Positions 33,437 to 44,483 of a stretch of DNA of 64,000 nt are shown one piece after another. Both the position numbers and the translations under genes were made by a program. Source of the stretch: Bimastos eiseni (taxonomy: Eukaryota > Annelida > Clitellata > Crassiclitellata > Lumbricidae); NCBI GenBank assembly GCA_959347315.1, contig OY365814.1:32288387-32352386 (forward strand). The letters are read 5' to 3'. Numbering within the stretch: position 1 is the first letter of the stretch; each line of letters opens with the position of its first letter. Under the pieces are notes generated by a model, which worked only from the letters and a program-made list of their open reading frames with translations, was not told where the DNA came from and made no database searches.

Positions 33437-33640
33437 TAAGACTGTCAACGGGTACCCGGCTGCCAGCCCGAGGCTGAATGCCAGGGTAATGAAATCGGTT
33501 CTAGGGTGCCTGAAGCTCCGTAAAAGTGCGCAACTTCCTACATTTCCAAACAAAATGTCCTCGCATTCGGGTGCCCGGGTACCCACTCCGTGAGTCGACG
33601 GGTACCTGGGCCGTGATTTCAGAATTTTTTGACAGTCTTA
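33437..33640. mobile_element. Small MITE-like element
   Basis: 204 bp bounded by a perfect 12-bp inverted repeat (TAAGACTGTCAA and TTGACAGTCTTA), with GGGTACC words inside both ends (CGGGTACCCGG and CGGGTACCTGG). Superfamily not assigned. Confidence 0.5.
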
Positions 33641-34316
33641 CCCTCAACCGAAAATGCACGGCGCTGCCTATTAGCCAGTTGAGCACGTGGAACTAGAAGT
33701 ACACCCGTCAGACACTGGCCAGCAAAGATCACGCAAATAAGATGAAGCACAACCAAGAATGAAACAAGGGCAGCAATGCGGTATGAGATTCGCAGTGACG
33801 TTGGCAGCCAATACAAAACATTGCGCTTGTACGTCTATGCAGATACAGGGAATAATAATTAGGAAACCACCCAATAAGCCGAGCAGCCGAGAGCAGAGCC
33901 TGATCCATCGTCCCAGAACCAGAAGAGGAAGACCAGCAGGTGCATATGAGGAACAACAATGGCACTATGTGAATGGTACTATAGGCGCTATATAAATCTA
34001 AGGGTGTAACGCAATGCGATGCGATTAGCATCATTTTATAGGACGACATTTGTATAGCGTCATCATAAAATATGAATCAAGTGCTAATCAACATCTTGTG
34101 GCAACTAGTTCAGTCAAATTCAAAATAATTGATTTTGAACTTCTTTAAACGATTGAATAACTGGTAGCCAATAAAAATGATTGAGAATTATTCACGTTTT
34201 GAGCTTACTTAGGCTGCATGCAGTTAAGCGCAGTTATAAATGCTCGCAAACCACTAACTCTATCAAAATGAAGAAGATCAATTCTTAGATTTACATTTGG
34301 CCGTTGCAAGGTTCCC

Positions 34317-34448
34317 GGACAATTCGGCGCGGACAATTCGGCGACGGACAATTCGGCGACGGACAATTCGGCGACGGACAATTCGGCGACGGACAATTCG
34401 GCGACGGACAGTTCGGCGACGGACAGTTCGGCGACGGACAATTCGGCG
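34317..34448. repeat. 15-bp minisatellite
   Basis: Almost nine units of GGACAATTCGGCGAC. On the minus strand the 15-bp unit reads as a VAELS pentapeptide repeat, but nothing around it supports a gene. Confidence 0.92.
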
Positions 34449-34755
34449 TCAAATGAGTTTGTAAGTGTATTTAAACCAGATGTCGGCATGTAGTAACTGG
34501 CATTTTTAAAATATTCATAATGGAAGAGAAATAGTATTCTCCATATTATCCAGCACATGTCTGGTTATTATGGAGAATGGTAATTACAGCAGCCCTAAAA
34601 TACTGACTTTGAGTAATTGCGATTAAAGAGTACAGTAACATTAAGACATGGATTTATCAACTTCTACTACCGTTAGTAAATACTAAGTGAGTCAGAAACA
34701 GAAATCGATGTAATTTGTCATATTCTTAAGTTTTCTCTACAGTGGAGGACTTACT

Positions 34756-35280
34756 CTAGTTTGAAGGTGATGCGGTCCCTATGTGTTGACTACGACTCAC
34801 GATATGGGAAAAGTTATTCCACGAAATGTAACCCACTACTGCAAGGAGTGGCGTTGAGCAATGGCTGTCCATGGAGACAAAGGTGCCAAATCTAGCTGGA
34901 GACAGAAGGCACCTTAGCAAGAGAGACAGACAGAGTGATAGACAGAAAAACAGATAGAAAGACAGATAGCCAGACACACAGACAGAGAGGTGGCCGGTTC
35001 ACGGTGGTTGCTGAGGTTACATTATGTAGAGGACCTTAAATATTATATAAGGCTCAATACGTAGCCTATAGATACAAGACACAATTCGATGATCACGAAG
35101 GTCGATCAATAAGAGAAAGGAGGAAGCGGATTTTAAGACAGACGAACTTTTGAAATATGTACCTATGATGAATTACACTAATCAATGCGGCTTCAGACGA
35201 TCGCTAGAACAATGGTGATATAGACAGGCGATGATTCTGTTCACCTGGTTGATCTTAGCAAGCTCGAATATTATGTACCA
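34756..35280 (-). mobile_element. Decayed LINE remnant, type C
   Basis: Second copy of the family at 32107-32503. Minus-strand reading includes STPLLAVVGYISWNNFSHIV, resembling the WNSLP-type LINE C terminus. Confidence 0.55.
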
Positions 35281-35489
35281 TACTAACGACATCTTATTCA
35301 TAAGTTTTTTATACATGTGTTGTTTTAATTGGAGCGTCATTTGTTTCTAGATTATTTTTACAAGGTTTGGCGTCACCATATTTTAAGGCGATGATCTGTT
35401 TCTAAGTTGGTAAGACAGTTATTACACGGGTCGCTTGATCGTACCATGAAGCAGCAGTATCACAGTTTTGTGGTTTCGTAACTGTTATA

Positions 35490-35735
35490 TAATCGACTGA
35501 ACTTGTTTTGAAGGTGTCTAATGAGCGTTGAATGCGAATAGAGTAACCAATTACCGTAATCGCGTCGCATAAATTAGAGAATCGGTTAAAATCTTTTCAA
35601 AGGTGTCGAAAGATAGCGCTCGAATAAATCCTTTTCCTGTATGGGAAAAGATTTACCGATGAGAGAAATCTTCTGGCAACGAGGGCAATTGAATTCGACA
35701 GAGATTATTTTGAACATTTCTCACCGTTCGTATTT
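35490..35735 (+). repeat. B-A module pair, left flank of the Tc1 insertion
   Basis: B box ACTTGTTTTGAAGGTGTCTA at about 35508, then A box AGAATCGG..TCTTTTCAAAGGTGTCGAAAG at about 35575-35610. The sequence then runs GGCAACGAGGGCAATTGAAT and CATTTCTCACCGTTCG up to the transposon end. Confidence 0.75.
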
Positions 35736-35737
35736 TA

Positions 35738-37303
35738 TAGGGTGACTCGATAGGTCGAGTACGATTTTGAATGCAGACAAATATATGTTATACACAATAT
35801 AATATGGAAAGTTGTATACTGGAGGATAGGTTGTTCAAATGAGAATGTTAGATCACTAGCTCACTTATTAAAATTGTAACGCCAATATCCGTGACGTCAT
35901 CAAATTCGTGCCAAGCAAACGTAAACAAGCAGCATTACCATTGACTAGTGAATACGTCGATTAGGCAATGGCGGCCTTAAATGAATCGCAAATTAGGGCT
36001 CAAGCTATTACATTATTGGAAGAAAAGTACAGTTACAGTGTTATAGGAAAGAAATTGGGTCGTTCTAAATCGTGGATTAGCAAGTGGGCCAAACGCTACA
36101 AGCAGAGTCCAAATGAGACGCTGCGGAATCGATATCACGGTGGTAGAAAGTCCGTGCTGACTGCTGCCGCTCAAAAACTCACCAAACAGTCTAAATATAG
36201 GCGAGGACAGAGTTTGCGAAAATTAGAACGTCGGTTAAAAGACAAACGCCTTGCTGGAAGCAAAGAGACAATCAGGCGTTATATGCAGACGACGCTGAAA
36301 TGGAAAAGTTTCAAGAGACAAAAAGTCCCAAAGTTAACTGATGCTTACAAAGTTCGCCGAGTAAACTTCGCGAAGAAGTTTAAGGATATTGATTGGTCGC
36401 GTGTTATGTTTAGTGATGAATCGCCCTTCAAACTCTACCACGTACCTAACAGTAAGAACGACGTTGTGTGAGGATCACAAGAAAGTTCTGTTCCGTGCGC
36501 TCCACAGGTGAAGTTCAGTCCCTCAGTTCTGGTGTGGGGAGGCATGACTTCTCTTGGATTAACAAAACTTCATATCATTCCAAATAAAACTTCAGTCACT
36601 TCGAGTTATTACATTAATGAGATACTGGAGAAAGAGTTCAAACCCGCATTCCAGCGAACTGTAGTCTGCGCTCAGTTAACAGCCACAAAATGTTTCATAA
36701 TAACGGCGAAGGATTATTTCAACAAGACGGCGCACGTGCACACACATCAAAAGCCTCAGTCGAATGGTTGAACAAAAATATCACTAGATACATCTAACCG
36801 GGGGACTGGCCACCTAATTCGCCGGATTTGTCACCGATAGAAAATGTTTGGAGTATTATGGCGGCAACTGTTTATGCCGATCCCGAACCCCAGACATTGA
36901 ACACCTTAAAACGTCGGCTTCGTAAGGCATGGACATCGATACCTCTGACAACTCTGAAAAATCTAATCAGCTCGATGCCTAATCGACTTGAGGCTGTAAT
37001 AAAGAGTAAAGGAAACATTATTAAATACTAAATGATAATTTGTATTAATTAATTATGTGTGGATTAACAATGATGGCCGTATAATATTGTTTTCGGCGTA
37101 ACTGGACGTTTGCTTGGCACGAATTTGATGACGTCACGGATATTGGCGTTACAATTTTAATAAGTGAGCTAGTGATCTAATTTTTTCCCCTAACATTCTC
37201 ATTTGAACAACCTATCCTCCAGTATACAACTTTCCATATTATATTGTGTATAACATATATTTGTCTGCATTCAAAATCGTTCTCGACCTATCGAGTCACC
37301 CTA
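35738..37303 (+). mobile_element. Tc1/mariner-type DNA transposon (DD37E-like)
   Basis: 1566 bp flanked by TA duplications at 35736-35737 and 37304-37305. Long inverted repeats: left 35738-35922 (185 bp) and right 37106-37303 (198 bp), differing mainly by a 13-bp indel; both start TAGGGTGACTCGATAGGTCG at the outer edge. A single transposase gene lies between them. It is inserted in a dispersed repeat whose uninterrupted relative is at 50863-51030. Confidence 0.9.
35968..37031 (+). pseudogene. Tc1/mariner transposase, inactivated
   Basis: Would be about 350 residues, normal for the family. N-terminal helix-turn-helix region (SVIGKKLGRSKSWISKWAKR), then the DDE core: first Asp in MFSDESPF, second Asp in FQQDGARAHT, Glu in SPDLSPIENVW. 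Spacing between the second Asp and the Glu is 37, so DD37E. Three lesions: TGA at 36469-36471 in place of an expected Trp codon, a frame change (frame 1 to frame 3) between about 36660 and 36710, and TAA at 36795-36797. It would have cut and pasted the element in the nucleus; it cannot now do so. Confidence 0.92.
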
Positions 37304-37607
37304 TATAATATGAAACAGCGCTGACGAAAGAATAAGTACAAAGGTAAGTTATACAATCAATTCTGTATAAATTCACAATTCAACCACAATAAGCAATTAC
37401 TAAACGTGCTTCGTAATTAATTTAGTAAATTACTAAATGTGTTTGATGCTGTGAGAAGGCAAAGAGTAAGGTGATAAAACCAGAGCGGGCAAAATGACCG
37501 ACGGACTGAACAGGAAGCTCCAAACCAAGGAAATCCTGAATTGGGAGCAACTGAAGCAGCGGCGAATATGATAAGGGTGTTTGACTGGAAAGAGAGACAT
37601 AAATTGT

Positions 37608-37875
37608 CCAACGTCGGTGCTAGAGAGGTCAGAGGTCAGCTAATTGCTATGTAAGCATTGTGGGATAGCTATGGCCAGCAAATCTGTGCTGGAGATTGTT
37701 GTACATAATATATTTAGCATCCATAGATACTTCATTTCGAGGTGTAATAGGGTAGGATCCAGACTTATTACAAAGACCCGGAACGTTAGGTGGCTACAGA
37801 AGGATAATCCGCCAAGTCATTGTCCATGCCAGTCAATGAGCGTAATGAGATTTAATCCAGTGTTTCCCAAACTAT
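37608..37875 (+). repeat. Family J copy 1
   Basis: GAGGTCAGAGGTCAGCTAAT, then GGGTAGGATCC, GTGGCTACAGAAGGATAATC and CGCCAAGTCATTG. Parallel to 38360, 44045 and 52131. Confidence 0.7.
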
Positions 37876-38359
37876 AGATAGCGACCCAGAAGTTGGTCGC
37901 GGGGTCGTGCCAATTGGGTCGCCATGCTTACAAAATTAAGCTGTTCTCTTGACCTTCTTTGTTGTACTGTCACTATAGTATACTCCAATGAGTAGAGTCT
38001 AATCTAGTCTCTTCATTGTATCGAACATATTCAATGCATGATGCATTGCAAATTGACGTTGAAAAACTAATTAAATTTTAACACACTAATTATTGTTCGC
38101 CTTTGTGAGATGGGTCGCGGACATTCGAAGATTCTTTGAAATGGGTCCCACGACCAAAAAGTTTGGGAAACAATTTGATTCGAAAATTTATTCAGAGCCC
38201 ATTCAAGATATCTATAGATTAAGTATAGCCGTGTTTGTTCTGACACAATGTTACGATGTATGACTATAAATAGTGCTCATTTAGACACCTTCAAAACGAT
38301 TAATATAATAATACATTAGTTGTTCATAATTTGCTCAATCACTTGGCATAAAGTGTATA

Positions 38360-38700
38360 GCTGGGAGCTTGACTCGAGAGGACTCAGAGAAGAGAGAAAA
38401 GTTGTCAAAATTCTAAGCTTGAGAAATCAGAAGGCCGGCTGATTGGTTTGTAGGCAATGTGGAGGCATGGGCGAATAGTAAAGACATGCAATGCAGTAAC
38501 ATTGATTAAAGGCATTTATCCAGTTTCCATAGACGTAGGGGGTTGCAAAGGAGGTTTCAGCGTTTGTACAAAGAACCGGAGCGTTGTGTGTCTACAGAAG
38601 GCTTATACGCCAAGTCGCCGCCTCTGTCAGTTCCTGATTATAATGTCGTCGTGTAGTATAGGTGGCCGAATCTCTGCTGACCTCCTTAAGGTTCATTGAT
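38360..38700 (+). repeat. Family J copy 2
   Basis: GAAGGCCGGCTGATTGGTTT, GGCATGGGCGAATAGTAAAG, TCTACAGAAGGCTTATACGC and CAAGTCGCCGCCTCTGTCAG. Followed about 80 bp later by a GGCTCACTTGTTATTATATC box. Confidence 0.75.
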
Positions 38701-38936
38701 TCATTTTGTTGTATCATAGGTTTCAAGATTTTCATTGCAGTGTTTAACGCGGTGAGTCGAAGAAGACGATATTACGATACGGCTCACTTGTTATTATATC
38801 ATCGGCAGACTTAGCTTTTTACAGAGACTTTTCGATCACGCTCTTTCGACACCCTTTTAATACAATAAACAAATTCCATAAAAGATGTGACGCTATGAAA
38901 TATACTTACTTCATTCTTAAACCCCGTCACTGGTAG

Positions 38937-39025
38937 TACTCGGCCAGTGCCAGTCCTAAGCCTGGATAAACGAGGAGGGCGACGCTAATGGTCTTTGATA
39001 TCACACAGTGTCGTTAAGCCGCAAG
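38937..39025 (-). repeat. Module R1 copy
   Basis: CCAGTGCCAGTCCTAAGCCT through GGAGGGCGACGCTAATGG to ACAGTGTCGTTAA. Confidence 0.85.
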
Positions 39026-39760
39026 TACCACCCCATATACATGCACTTATCCTCATAAATTTACCGTACGTAGTTTTCTGTATGAAGTCGTTGTAGATGC
39101 GAAAAATCAGATAGCAGGAATTTTTTTACTAGAAAGCGAAACTCAGCGTCTTCTGTACGTTTGTCGTTCAGAACGTCTCATACCTACTTATCTTATTCTT
39201 TGTAGTAGGCCTATTTAAAAACTCCCATTTTGAGCTTTTCCTTCTTTCGTTCATCAAGCAGGTTGAACAAAGAACTAAAATATGTCTGCAAAACGTGTTT
39301 AATACATGCAGCTACGATAAGTAATATATTGTCGCTTCACTTTTAAGCTTATAAATAAGTTAAATCAAGTTATTCTAACAAACTGTATCTAGAAGCAAGA
39401 GTGGTAGAGTACATGCGAGTCACTCTACATCAAGGACTACGCTCTTCTTGAAACTGGGCTGCAAAAAGTAGGACGACAATATTTCAAAAGTTAAGTAATT
39501 TCCGTTTGGAAATTAGTTTTCGTCATTTTATTCTGATTTTCTTTCCATTTGCTTGGTTTCCGTTCAGTTTCAGCCTTTGAAATAATCTCAGTTTTCATCA
39601 CATTAAAACTTAAAAGGAAGTAAATAATCATCGTTGTAATTTGATCTCACGTTTACGAAGCTATCACCTCTCTGATGAAGCGAAGAGACTGCAAGCAATA
39701 GTAATTGAAGCTCTTATTCAGCTTCAATATACATTGTGTCACCGTTTATATAAACTAGGT
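39026..39760. other. Non-coding, nothing recognised
   Basis: AT-rich sequence between repeat modules. Confidence 0.4.
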
Positions 39761-39761
39761 T

Positions 39762-40145
39762 GATAGTGATTTAAAGGTGTCAACAGAGTGCGTTCGAAAA
39801 TCTGTGCTTGTCAAAGGGCTTCACTCACATCGACTACAACAGACATTATTTTGAACAGTTCAGACCGTTTGTGTGATTATAACACACGATGAATTCTTGA
39901 ATTAAGCAGAACGGTTGATTTGTAAGCCTCTGTTTCGTTTTCTATTGTGCTCTTTTGCATCTCTTTCTCTTACAGAGAGCGTACTTCTAACAAGTTGACG
40001 CATTTCTCCAATCGCTGCTAGCATAATCTTTGGTTTCATTCATTCCTATTCATTCGTTCGCTCGTTCTTTTGTTTGTTCATGAGTTCATTCATTCGTTCA
40101 ATAGTTCTTTCGTTCATTCGTTCGTTCAGAGCATTTATATAGCGC
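39762..40145 (+). repeat. A module and downstream block
   Basis: TTTAAAGGTGTCAACAGAGTGCG, then GAACAGTTCAGACCGTTTG, a TCTCTTACAGAGAGCG block parallel to 50130-50150, and TTCATTCATTCG simple repeats ending in CATTTATATAGCGC. The 49911-50390 stretch has the same order. Confidence 0.65.
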
Positions 40146-40230
40146 ATTTTCTTAGAGATATGCGGCCGGAACATAATCCACGGAGCTCCGAATGAAAGCA
40201 TCAAACCGCAGGGCTGTATAAATCGATTAT

Positions 40231-40760
40231 TACTTTACTGGCGGCGATAAGTCTTCCCCACATGCTTATCTCCCGCTCTTAGTCTTAATTTCGCAATCCG
40301 TCCTCAGTCGTACCTTCCCTTCCGAAACGCACAGTCCACTTCCGCCTCCATTTCTTCCATCGTCCATCATTCCACATCCTGGAGATTACTTCGCGCGTGC
40401 GCGAGAGCTGCGTTCAGAGTCCGACATTGCAGGAGGCACTACTTCTGCGGCGGATGGAAATACGCAGAGTACTGCGATCGGTGTAGTCTTACGCGCCACA
40501 CTTTCATTTCTAACGACTAAACCGAGTTATCATTGGAGGAAAATACGCTACATAAATTGAGATTATTGAACTGTGCTAAGCTCCCATGGTGGCGGGATAT
40601 GGGAGCAAATCGATCTGCAATCGTTTTACAATATGCAAGGAATTCGATTTGAAAGCAGAGGCAATTTGCATATTTTGATGTTATTATAGCGGGGCTTTAT
40701 AGAAGCTGACTGCTCTATAATGATTCACAACCTCTGTGACCCGTTGGACTGCAAACTAAA
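40231..40760 (+). repeat. Family G copy 1
   Basis: TACTGGCGGCGATAAGTC, ACAGTCCACTTCCGCCTCC, GTACTGCGATCGGTGTAGTC, GCTCCCATGG and GACTGCTCTATAATGATT in the same order as at 46006-46435 and 53221-53640. Confidence 0.8.
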
Positions 40761-40927
40761 ATCATGACTTCGCATAGTGCAATGTTTAGTTTGAATTTTT
40801 ACAGAACATAGAGATTGTTGACGTCTTTAACCCTTTAACGACAATAGAATAATAAAACAAAAGACATAAACAGTAATGCGTTAAAGATTCAAAGTTTATT
40901 GATTTTTTTCAGTTTATTTTTATATTA

Positions 40928-41310
40928 CTTTCTTCCATCAGTTTAGTCTACCTCTCACGTGGTTGTTTTTATTCCTGGCAGCTGGTTAATGGCAAGTTTT
41001 GATAATATAATTTTAAAAAACACTGCACCTATATAATATATAAATAAACTTAGATATATGACACTCCATGATAATTAATTAGCAATCAAATATTGTGCAA
41101 TCACAAAACAACGACAACAAGCAATTGCATAACAGACATAATTTTATTAGAGCCTATGAGAAGGTAAAAAGAACGGAACCGTGTAACTTGTATAGCATCT
41201 GGGTGATTAAACCACTTACTCATTAGCTTCTGATAGAGGTCTCTCGAGCGCTCTCTTTTAACACCTTTATAACATCACCAATGGTTTCTATAAAATAATG
41301 ACGAGTAAAC
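40928..41310 (+). repeat. Family H copy 1 and an E-type right terminus
   Basis: CATCAGTTTAGTCTACCTCT and ATTCCTGGCAGCTGGTTAAT, then a reverse A box (CGAGCGCTCTCTTTTAACAC, CTTTATAACATCACCAATGG). Confidence 0.7.
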
Positions 41311-41417
41311 CGTGGTTTGACTGTGTTTGTTTTGAGAGTGTACATCATTTTGAACGTTCATATTATGATGTGCCCGCAGTGCGTGTGCAAGCGGTTCAAT
41401 AAAGTGCATACTTACTT

Positions 41418-41744
41418 TTACTTACTTACTATACCTAACAATACACTGTTCTCAATCCTGTCTTTAGGCTGTCTCACGATGTGCCCGAAGTACCGCAGTT
41501 TGCTGAATTTGATGTGACCCAACAGTTTGCAGTTAACATTCGCCATTTGATGCACCTGTTCGGTGGTCACCATTGCTGTCCATGGAATTCTGAGCAGTTT
41601 CCTCATGCACTTGCTCTCAAATGCTTGTATGCGTTTCTCTTCTTCTTTCTTTACTGTCCACGCCTCACAATTATACGCTGACAAGAAACTCGAGGTAAAT
41701 TTCACACGTTGAAACACATATTTTATAGAATACGCTGTTAACAT
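41418..41744 (-). mobile_element. LINE C-terminal fragment, frame open
   Basis: 108 open codons reading SAYNCEAWTVKKEEEKRIQA, FESKCMRKLLRIPWTAM and SKLRYFGHIVRQPKD, the region after the polymerase domain in endonuclease-reverse-transcriptase LINEs. The upstream end abuts an A-type repeat box. Confidence 0.85.
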
Positions 41745-41819
41745 TTAAAAGGTGTCGAAAGAAAGCTTTTGTCTACGTCGATAAGTTCATTGTCTCATTC
41801 ACTTCATTTTCATATAATT

Positions 41820-42010
41820 TTCGTCCTTCTGTTTAGCCTGTTACTCTCGTGGTTGTTTTTGTACCTGGCAGTTGGTTTGTGTAAAGCGTTTATAATAAAT
41901 TGGATCAATATAATATCTAAATAACTGTAGATGTTTCACTCATTGAAAGTTAATAAATAATCACCAGTTGTTGACAATGTTTGGTGACATGGCTGCTGTG
42001 GGAACCATGT
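41820..42010 (+). repeat. Family H copy 2
   Basis: GTACCTGGCAGTTGGTTTGT, ATAAATTGGATCAATATAAT and ACCAGTTGTTGACAATG. This is an uninterrupted relative of the site carrying the element at 55605. Confidence 0.75.
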
Positions 42011-42249
42011 TAGTATTGACTGTCAGATGGGATATTTTTACGATAATTATTACTATTATGAGATGATTTTTATGCTTTTGGACATCGATATTACAGTATC
42101 TAAAATCACTATGAATGTGTCAACTGTTCAACGATGGCTTACGGCAACAATGGCTTTTGCTTTCGATTTGAGTTTGTGCTGTATCTTATAGCACGATCTA
42201 CGTCGTATCGAACAACTCATCATGCAAGGTTTCAGTCGCATAATCACTT

Positions 42250-43038
42250 ATATCAAATCAGCTGATATCATTATAAAGGTGTCGAAGAAGAGCGCTTGAA
42301 GAATCACGATAGTGCTGCTCGTCTAGTGTGATCCTTATCCGAGTTAGTGAAAATTGGAGTAGAAGTTTCGGTTTAACAACATTGTGGTAAGCAAAATCAT
42401 TAGAGACCCCTTCAACTTCATCTAGGCTTTGGACTGGCATTGTCAGAGTTCAAACAATGGAGGGGTTCAAATCCACGCAGCAGTTACAGTTAGAGCAGAG
42501 ACAGTTACAGCTTACCGATAAATTAAAAACATAAATCGCGTCGAATTTATTATAAAATCGAATGCAGACATTTTAAAGGTGTCTAAAGAGAGCGGTATCT
42601 ATTCAAAAGTGTCAACTCAATTGGTTGACCGAAGTCATGTGGCCAGAATCGCCTCGGCTGATTGTAATTGTAAGCTATAAAACTTATAATCTAGCTGCAG
42701 CTACAATGACTGCTAAAATTACCAAAGTAATTAGGAGTATTCTGTATTGAATAGATTGTAACGCCAAGCATGGTGGGACAATATATGTGGCCATATAAAT
42801 ACTGGTTGGTTGATTGGTAAGTTGCGGTTAAACGACACCGTGTGACAGCAAAAATCATTAGCGTCGCCCTCCTCCTTTATCCAGGCTTGGGACTGGCACT
42901 TCTGGGTTGCAGGAAGTGGAGGAAATTGCTATGTAGAGCGGTGGCGGTAGTTGTAGTTTAGCGACACTGTGTGGCAACGAAGAACTTTAGCGTCGCCCTC
43001 CTCCTTTAACCAAGCTTGGGACTGGGACTGGTAGAATG
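42250..43038 (+). repeat. R1 and A/B module cluster
   Basis: R1 at 42369-42455, 42821-42915 and 42951-43038. A-type boxes are at about 42270 (CATTATAAAGGTGTCGAAG) and 42575 (ATTTTAAAGGTGTCTAAAG). Confidence 0.8.
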
Positions 43039-43109
43039 CAACCAGGGTAGGTGTCACTGCTGGTTTGAAGTTATTTAGGTGTTTGCTTAACTGGATCTCC
43101 AACTTTGAG

Positions 43110-43601
43110 GTCACATTAATTATAGAATCGGTTGATAACATTTAAAATAATGGCATCAATTTCAAGCAGAATCATGCAACATTCGCATAATAAAAAGATT
43201 CAATTAAAATGCATGAAATCTAGATAGATTGAGGTCATGTGGCTTGAATCACATCTGACGATTGTAATTGTAAACTATTAAATTTAAAATCCCTCTGCGG
43301 CTACAATGTCTATTATAAGTAAGTATGTATATGCCTGGCTGAACTGTTTGAAGATAAACCATGGTTACGTAATATATGAATAACTAAATACTGTACATTC
43401 ACTGAAAAACAAATTGAGCAAATTTAAAATATAGGCTTCGGTGCTGTGAGAAAGTAAAGAGAAAGTCAACAACAATAATAGATTCACCTGTATAGCATCC
43501 AGATAATTAAATCTCTTACTTGCTTAGCTTCTGAAGGAGATTTCTTGAGAGCTCTCTTTCAGCATTTATAATACTGTTAACGGATTCTATAAAAATGTAA
43601 C
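43110..43601. mobile_element. Family E element, copy 1
   Basis: Left end ATTATAGAATCGGTTGATAA; right end is the reverse of the same box (GAGCTCTCTTTCAGCATTTA, TACTGTTAACGGATTCTATA). The interior shares GAGGTCATGTGGC and CTGCGGCTACAATG with copies at 50826 and 54130. Confidence 0.6.
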
Positions 43602-44044
43602 TCAATCTGATGCATGACTAAACATTCTTTAAGACACCTTCAAAACGAATTCAACCTATGATACAATACCACGTGAGCTGCACATTGATTCGTTAGCTGC
43701 AGGAGTTGCAGTATGCAACAAAGTGCACAGTAAGCTAAAGAAGTCACCAATGACAGGCCCATTCACAAACCAACGGTTCCCATCAGAAGCTGACAGATGG
43801 TATGGATGTTCAGGGTGTTTTGGCCCAGTTGCGCCGAATGGGTAGAACGACGACTGCCGAGATCGATTCGCAAACACGTGGACGTTGTCAACGAGTAGTC
43901 CCTCACTGGTGGAAGAGGTTCAAAAGAAGAGGCATTCGTCGCGTGTTGGTCAGTTGATTGAATAGCCAACCGTGACTGTCGGTCGAGGTAACTCCAATGG
44001 TCGCGTCGGTCACCTTCCACAAGAACGCTCGGTTATAGACGGTG

Positions 44045-44345
44045 CGTAGCATGACTTGAGAGGACTTGAGAGTGATATAAATTGACCTGCGTCAAAGATA
44101 AAACAGATCAGAAGGTCGGCTGATTAGTCTGCATGCATGCGTGAGCTAATAGTTAAGGCCAGCGATGCGTTAATTTTGATTATGGTTTATGTGTGTTCAG
44201 TAGGCCTAAGCACAGATTGTCCATCAATGGGTAGCAATGGAGGATCCAACGGTAATAAAAAAAGCCAAGAGCGTTGGGTGGTTATCGAAGGCTTATCCGC
44301 CATGTCGCCTCCCCATTCGTTTAGTACGGTTGGCCCAAATTTTGT
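44045..44345 (+). repeat. Family J copy 3
   Basis: CAGAAGGTCGGCTGATTAGT, GGAGGATCCAACGG, AAGGCTTATCCGCCATGTCG. Followed by GGCTCACTTGTTATTATATC at 44409 and a B box at 44450. Confidence 0.75.
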
Positions 44346-44483
44346 TGACGTCACTAAAGTTTTTTGATACATTTTTGCCATTTTTTAGAGAAAGTTGATA
44401 TTAAGAATCGGCTCACTTGTTATTATATCATCGACTGATATCATTTTGAAGGTGTCTTAGCAGAGCGATTTTACTTAATAGAC

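Noticed and set aside
43656..44040. Two overlapping minus-strand frames of 73 and 85 codons
   Set aside because: Located between repeat families E and J with no recognisable motif; could be an eroded element but not supported.
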